Assembly (NCBI GenBank): GCA_028456385.1
Contig: JALNQF010000053.1
Location: 180,086 to 244,085, forward strand
From: Ophiosphaerella korrae
Lineage: Eukaryota; Ascomycota; Dothideomycetes; Pleosporales; Phaeosphaeriaceae
Direction of reading: 5' to 3'
DNA: 64,000 bases
The notes under the pieces were generated by a model, which worked only from the letters and a program-made list of their open reading frames with translations, was not told the origin of the DNA and made no database searches. Position 1 is the stretch's first letter; each line of letters opens with the position of its first letter. The position numbers and the translations under genes were made by a program. This document shows positions 57,567-64,000 of the stretch, piece after piece.

Positions 57567-58031
57567 TATAATAGGCCTCCTATCGTCGACTATAGGAACC
57601 TATCTAGGGGGCTAGTAGATTAAGAGATAATAACAAAAGTTTGTGTTAAGATCTATAATAACTATAAATAATAGAAGATGTTTTGCAACTATCTTGTATT
57701 AGCGTTCTATAGTTAAAGGATTAAATTACTAATACTATCCTAATAATGCGTATCCTACTAACTATATACTTATCGTAATCTATAATCTATAGCTACTAAG
57801 ATAAATAGATTATAGATTGTCCTAATCTATAATCTATAGCTACTAAGATAAATAGATTATAGATTATCCTAATCTATAATCTATAGCTACTAAGAGTCTA
57901 TAGATTATAGATTAGTTTAGGTGTCCTAGTTATATATTGTTTCCTAATTAAGATTATTACTCTACTTGTCTTATACTTTGTTAGTAACTAAGTTAGAACT
58001 AATTAGTTCTATCTTAATTTCTTCTATTACA
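57567..58031 (-). repeat. 3' LTR of Gypsy copy C (465 bases)
   Basis: The left edge is at the mutated TATAATAGG (57567). The right edge is CTATTACA at 58031. A short purine-rich stretch (AGAGAGAAGATAG on the minus strand) lies next to the inner end, at the position of a polypurine tract. It includes 47-base tandem units. Confidence 0.85.
57776..57915. repeat. 47-base tandem repeats inside the copy C LTR
   Basis: Units begin at 57776, 57823 and 57870. Each opens TAATCTATAATCTATAGC and contains AGATTATAGATT, so each unit is partly palindromic. The third unit is a diverged end. The right LTR starts the same array at 63944 and begins a second unit at 63991 before the window stops. Confidence 0.9.
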
Positions 58032-61000
58032 CCTATAATACTATCTTCTCTCTTAGGTAGGTCCTAGTTTTCCTATCCTAGAGCTAGAGTTATTAGTCTA
58101 GTTTCTTTATTAATGTAGAGTTCTTTATCTTCCCTTATAACTATTTTATCTATATATTATTACTACTTCCTTACTAATTGCGTACTACGTAATAGTATTA
58201 AAATATTTCCTTATTCCTATTATACTTCTCCTAAATTAAATCCTAAATCCCTTCTTTATATTATTTTTACAAATAATAGTAGAGCTTATAAGGTATATAT
58301 TTATACAAATATACGTAGTTCTTATAACGTATCTAGTATTTCTCTTTCTAAGTATACGTTTATTATACTTATTTTTGCGTCTAGGCTTAATAATAATAGG
58401 GAAAGCTATTAACTAAACTTAAGAGAAATTACTATCTTAAATTGTAGAGGCTAAAGCTAAGTATAAGCGTATCTAGGAGCTTGCGTAAAGTAAGCTAGTA
58501 GAGAATTAAGCTTGTCTCTCTTGTCTTTATAAAATAAAGGCCTTAAATAATAAGAAATTAGCTAAGTAGTTAGTAGCTCTAGAAGCTAAGCTAGATCTAG
58601 ATAAGGCGTTTAGTGTTGCTGTAGTAGGTCCTACACTAGATGTCTTTATTATCTCTCTATCTATTGTTAGTAATGTTAGTTCTCTTAGTTTACTACTAGG
58701 CGTTCTAGAGGGTTTTAACTTTAGAACTCTTCTAGTTTCTTAGAGTAATTAAGATTGTCCTCTAGTTCCTATATTTTTTCCTATAGTTATCCTTTTTTGT
58801 CTATACCTATCTATTCTACTATGTAGTAGTTTTTTCTATTATAGAACTAGTATACTAGGATTTTCTTAACTTCTTATTCTTCTTATTCTTTATACGTGTC
58901 TACTTTGTATACTAGTAGTTCTACGTTTTGTAGTACTTGTTCTAGTAGGGCTATATAGAATATTAGGTGTATCCTTATCTTATTTAGTAGCTTTAATTTA
59001 AATATAACTAGTATAACTTCTTTCTTAATTTTGTATAGTCTTATCTTAACGTAGTCTAATTTTAAACTAGGTTGTTTACTTTTAATATTCTTTTATACTA
59101 ACTATACTTTTTCTCTCTCTCTAAATTAGGGTCCTTCTTTATACTTCTTATTATAGTACTTTGCTATTTAATTATATAAGAACTCTATATCCTATTTTAA
59201 TTAGTTGTATATATCTCTTAGTCTATTAGTAAAGTTTTCTCCTTTTAGAGACTAAGATATCTATTCTCTTAGTATTTAGTATATATTAGGCTCGAATCTA
59301 TAGTTCGTAAAGAAGGGTAATACTCCTATTACTATATTCTTTGCGCTATTGTATGCTAACTATGCTATAGGTAGTAACTGTACCTAATTATTCTAGTTAT
59401 AGTTAAGGTAGTATCTTAAGTATTGTTCTACTATCTAATTTATTTATTCTAACTATCTATCTATTTATAGGTAGTATACTATAGATATTGCGTGCTATAT
59501 TCCTAATTATGCTGTTATCGTTCCCTATAGTTTTAATGTAAATCGTACATCTCTATCTATAATAATCTTATCTAGTAGTCTATATTAACTAATTACAGTT
59601 CCTAGAACCTAATATATAGTAACTTCTATCCTACTCTTCTCTTTATATAGCCTAAAGTATGTATACTTTATAAGTTTATTAACTATTATTAGGATTCTAT
59701 TATACTTAACTCCTAATATTAGGTCTTTAGACTTAGGTAACTTCGTAATAAAGTCTATTATAATAACTCCCTATAGTTATCCTAGTATTTCTACTAGTTG
59801 TAGTATTCTATATAGTATATATCTATTATATTTATTCCTTTAGTATTCTATATAGTCTTGTAGTACCTCTATTATTAATTGTCTTGCTTTTAGGATATAG
59901 TAATCTTATAGTAACCTATCTAGGGTTTTATTAATTCTTTAGTAACTATATACTAGTAATTTGTAAAATTACTATATAAATTCTCTTTAAATTTTCTTTA
60001 GAATATATGTTCTTCTATAGGCTTATATAAGTCCTTCTTAGATTTTAAGTTTTTCTATTTCTTTAGGTGCTTCTTTTATTATTTTCTAGATCTATTTATC
60101 TAGCTCGCTACTCTTTCTTTTAAGTGTTACAGCTATTTTAGGTATATTAAGGACTAAATATCCTTCCTCGTTCTTAATTAGAACTATACTAGTTGCTTTT
60201 ACCTCTTCTTATAAGTCTAGTCTTCTACTAAGAGTATCTATAAACTAGTTGTCTTTCTCTTTTATATATATAATTTCTATATTAAATATTAATAAGTACT
60301 CCTACTATCTTATATATTATTATAATAATTCTTTATTTATTATAAATCTTATAAGATTCTTGTAGTCTATGTAAACCTTTATTTAATACTTTACTCTTTA
60401 TAGGTATACTCTCTACTATTTAAATACTTTGTAGATCGCTAGTATTTCTTTGTTATAAATTAAGTAGTTAAGTTCTACTATTTTTATTTTCTTAGAGAAG
60501 TATTCGACTAAATATTCTTTCTTAGTTTCTAGGTCTTCCTATATTAGTGCTATCCTGTAGACTAAGTTAGATGCGTCTGTTTTTACTATTACTAGTAGGT
60601 CTAGGTTGTATATTCTAATAACTAGGTTTTCTATAAACTTCTTTTTTACCTTCTTAAATACCTCGTCGTATTCTTTTATCTATTTAAATAGTATATCTTT
60701 CTTTATAAGTCTTGTAATTAGTTCTATATCTTTAGAATATCCTACTATTAACTTTCTACAAAAGTTAGCTAGCCTATAAAATTATTATACCTCTTTTAGG
60801 TTCTTTAGTGTTAGCTATTTATTAATTAAGTTAATCTTTTCTAGGTTAATCTTAATTTTTCCTAGTTTAATAATAAATCCTAGGAAGTCTATTTTCTTTG
60901 TATAGAATTCGCATTTTCTTATCTTAAGAAATAGTTTATTTTCTGCTAGTTTCTCTAGTACTTTATACACGTGTTACGTATATTCTTCCTCTATTTCTAA

Positions 61001-61024
61001 GAATATAAGGATGTCGTCTAGGTA
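61001..61024 (-). pseudogene. Intact reverse-transcriptase catalytic motif in copy C
   Basis: On the minus strand, 61024-61001 reads YLDDILIF with both catalytic Asp codons present. The surrounding pol frame has stops where Arg, Gln and Trp codons are expected, so no active enzyme is encoded. Confidence 0.75.
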
Positions 61025-63116
61025 TATAAATGTAAATATATCTAAGTATTCTCTTAGTACTATATTAATTCTCTCCTAGAATACTACTAGTGCGTTTATT
61101 AAGCTAAATAGTATAACTAGATACTTATATAATCTATATTGTGTTCTAAACGCTGTTTTCTACTTATCTCCTTGTTTAATTCTAATTTAGTAGTAGGCGT
61201 TTTAGATATCTAGCTTTGTAAAGATCTTTACTTTTTATAGCCTATCTTGTATTACGTTAATTTATAGTAGTAGGTACCTATTTTTGTTTATAATTGTGTT
61301 AGTTTTTCTAAAATCTACGTAGGGTCTTTTATTATCTATCCCCTTTTTATCTATAAATATTAATCTATATACTACTAAGGATTTAGATTCTCTTATCTAT
61401 CCTTTCTTTATTACTTTCTATATAAATACTCGTTTAATCTTCGATTCTTCTTCTATTTTTTAGTAGACTAGGCTCTATCCTAAGTCTTTACCTTCTTCTA
61501 GTTCTATTACTAAATCCTATAGTTAGTATTCTAGAAGGTAGTCTTCTAGCTCTATAAGCTGTTTTTCCTATTTCTTATATTCTTTAGGGAATTCTCCTTT
61601 GTAGGTACTTATATTAGCTTTTAATATGTCTATTTTACTGTATTTAATTTGTCCTATTCTCTAATTAATATATAGGTTAGTTATCTATAACTATAGTATT
61701 CCTAATATTATATCTTATTTGTTATTAATTATTGTTATATCTATAACTATATTTTTAATTATTATCTCTTCTAATTTAAGCGTAGAGGAAACTGTCTCGA
61801 ACTGTATAGGTTCTTAAAATAGTTTTCCTTTAATTATACTTAGTTATTAAGGGTACTTCTTTGTTGTGTACTTTATTCCTTGTGTTTCTACGAACTTCTT
61901 AGATATAAAGTTCCTTGTTGCTCTACTATTAATTATTAATCGTACTTTTCTTTCTTAATATATACCTATTTTCGTAATGTGTAGGCCTCCTATACCTTCT
62001 AACTATTCTTGTTTAGGCTTTTTTGTAAACTATCTATCCTTTTAAGGCTATAGGCCTACTTTAAGTTTATATTCTTTGTATTTTAGACATTTATTGTACG
62101 TGTATTTATACTATAGTCCTCTCTTAACGTATTTTTTTAATAGTTTTAGGCTAGGTCTTACTACTACGTATCTATCTTCTAGGATTATCTCCTATCCTTA
62201 GATGTCTTTTACTAGAATTACTCTTATATAGTTGTAGCCTTTTCTTCTTATAGGCTATATACTATTATTTACTTTAGGGTTCCTATATATAATACAATTC
62301 TTATCTAAGTATAATATCTATAATACTTTAAAGTATACTAGATACTTTAGATCTATTATCTTATTATCCCCTTCTTAGTACTTATCTTTGCTAGGTACGT
62401 CTGTTGTTAGGATATAGTATACTACTAGTACTCTTAGTGTATAGGCTTTGTTAATCTATTACGTTTTTCTTGCAAGGTGCTACTATTCTTTCTATATAGG
62501 TATTCTTCTTACTATAACTATATATTACTTTATCTATTCTTAAAATAGTGTAAACTTTATTTCTTTAGGATTGTATTCTTTCTAGTCTTCGTATACTTCC
62601 TCTATATTTATAACTATTAAGTATATTTAAATAAACCTCTATTTTTTGTTTCGTTCCTTTATATCTATTATTGTATAGCTATTATAGCTATATATTATTA
62701 GCTAGGTATACTCTATACTTCTTATACTAACCTATTTCTTGCTTTCTTATAGTTCTTTAGAGGAAGCTGTAGTAGTCTCTTTATCTAGTACTAGTCCTTT
62801 AGCCTAGATCGATAGTACTAAAGGCTCCTCCCTTTCTAAATCTTCTATTAGTAGGTCTATTACGTGTGCTGTCTCTTCTAGCTATACTTTTATTCTTTCT
62901 TTTACTACTACTACTCTATTTCTCTATTATAGGAAGTATCCTACTCCTTATTTACTAGAAAGATATATATAGTAGTTGTCTTTATAGTAAAAGGTCTAAT
63001 AGAGTATTATATATTGTATTTCTTTACTCTTAGCTACTTTCTTTTAAGGTTTAGCTTGTACTTGTAGTACTTCCTTCTTTTTCTTAGTTGTTTTTAACTA
63101 AGTTTCTTTCTTTATA

Positions 63117-63238
63117 TCCTTACTTTTATAATCTTTTATAAAGTATCCTAGTTTCCTGTATTTATAATATACTATCTCCTTCTTCTTTTATAATTAGTAG
63201 TCTTTCGCGTAGTAGCCTTTTTTACTATAGTTAAAGCA
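63117..63238 (-). pseudogene. Gag zinc-knuckle pair relic in copy C
   Basis: On the minus strand the first knuckle reads CFNYSKKGYYAKDY and the second KYRKLGYFIKDYK. Spacing matches CX2CX4HX4C, but most Cys and His codons appear as Tyr. That is the result expected from G-to-A change in TGT/TGC and C-to-T change in CAC/CAT. The same pair occurs in copy B. Confidence 0.75.
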
Positions 63239-63734
63239 CGTAAAGTCTTTATTCTTCTTTTTTCTCTTATCCTTGTTAGTATCAAGGATTATAGGGTCTC
63301 CTTTGTCTTAGTTCTAGACATAATTCCTATATTTGTTTTTCTTCTATTCTTAAAGATTATCGTTAATTTGTATTACCTATTATTTTAGGGCTTCTAGTAT
63401 CCTTAGTTTTTCTATATAGATTATTACTAGGCGTTGTGTAATTAATTCTATTTAGTTCTAACCTTTAATTATAGCCTTAATCTATACTTCGTTCTATTTT
63501 ACGTAATCCTGTAGTTCTTTGTTTTATGTTTCTAGAGCGTCGATTACTATCTTTATATCTTCTTTATCTAAAATTAGATTGTTAATTTAGTCCTTAATTG
63601 TTTCCTATACAGTACTATTAGACTTGTAACTACTCCTTAGGGCTTTACTTATTTTAGTTAAACTTTCTACTATCGTGTTAGCTAGACTGTGCGTTACTTA
63701 CGCTTTACTTCTTGTAATAACTAGATTAGTAAGG

Positions 63735-64000
63735 TGTAATAGGCCTCCTGTTGTTAACTACAGGAACCTATCTAGGAGGCTAGTAGATTAAGAGATAATA
63801 ACAAAAGTTCGTGTTAGGATCTATAATAACTATAAATAATAGAAGATGTTTTATAACTATCTTGTATTAGCGTTCTATAGTTAAAGGATTGAATTGCTAA
63901 TACTATCCTAATAATACGCATCTTACTAACTATATACTTATCGTAATCTATAATCTATAGCTACTAAGATAAATAGATTATAGATTGTCCTAATCTATAA
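63735..64000 (-). repeat. 5' LTR of Gypsy copy C, cut by the window end
   Basis: The first 266 bases match the left LTR with about a dozen differences, nearly all transitions. The intact TGTAATAGG end is seen here. By the left LTR's length it should continue about 199 bases beyond the window. Confidence 0.88.

Larger units (their letters stand above)
57567..64000 (-). mobile_element. Ty3/Gypsy family copy C, minus orientation, runs off the window
   Basis: The copy has LTRs at 57567-58031 and from 63735 past the window end. The distance between LTR starts is 6,168 bases, so the full element should be about 6.6 kb. The LTR on the minus strand begins TGTAATAG and ends CTATTACA, perfect 8-base inverted termini. 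The internal sequence on the minus strand has gag zinc knuckles (around 63,238-63,197 and 63,160-63,117), reverse transcriptase with an intact YLDDILIF string at 61024-61001, RNase H, and integrase toward 59,900. Several stop codons interrupt it. Unlike copies A and B it keeps many TG but few CA dinucleotides on the + strand. It sits in copy B in the opposite orientation. Confidence 0.88.

Noticed and set aside
57776..57915. CRISPR-like regular repeats
   Set aside because: The units are head-to-tail without unique spacers and lie inside an LTR of a fungal retrotransposon.
42331..64000. AT-rich block as a centromere or mitochondrial insertion
   Set aside because: The readable Copia and Gypsy motifs and the specific loss of CA and TG explain the AT content as RIP-mutated retrotransposons. 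Centromere function cannot be tested from sequence alone.

Overview
The window is nuclear DNA of a filamentous ascomycete. Genes carry short 48-70 bp GT-AG introns, and several are fungal orthologues (NPR3, fungal tRNA ligase, GID4/Vid24, mago nashi, COX19, SFT2, beta-COP). The gene-rich part abuts a long AT-rich block of mutated LTR retrotransposons, the two-compartment layout known from Dothideomycetes such as Pleosporales. That placement is an inference from genome style and not from a marker gene.

Bases 1-42,330 are the gene-rich compartment. In order they hold: a bacterial-type periplasmic-binding-protein-like secreted protein (+); a cyclin-domain protein (-) divergent from NPR3 of the SEA/GATOR1 complex (+); COX19 (+); a gene-poor stretch; a bHLH transcription factor (-); a 2.9 kb microsatellite-rich divergent intergenic region; SFT2 (+); another gene-poor stretch; homogentisate 1,2-dioxygenase (+); tRNA ligase (+) converging on a THO-complex WD40 protein (-); an F-box-like protein (-); a broken CsbD-like gene (-); an old-yellow-enzyme oxidoreductase (+); tRNA m7G46 methyltransferase (-); GID4 (-); mago nashi (-) divergent from coatomer beta (+); a sphingoid-base kinase (+); and a broken gene of unknown family (+). 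These are mostly single-copy housekeeping genes for TOR signalling, RNA processing and secretion. I see no biosynthetic cluster or operon-like unit.

Bases 42,331-64,000 are an AT-rich block with no intact gene. It is a nest of LTR retrotransposons degraded by RIP-type C-to-T mutation. There is a probable LTR element at the left edge, a Ty1/Copia element, and three copies (A, B, C) of one Ty3/Gypsy family. Copy C is inserted in opposite orientation into copy B and runs off the right edge. In most of the block the dinucleotides CA and TG have almost disappeared. Copy C is different: CA is nearly gone from the + strand while TG survives, so it carries a strand-biased and younger mutation load.

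I found no convincing new biological system. The observations most worth a check are the strand-asymmetric RIP in copy C, the predicted nested insertion, 47-bp tandem repeats inside the Gypsy LTR, ghost CAG repeats, and two broken genes outside the block whose stop codons fit RIP leakage.
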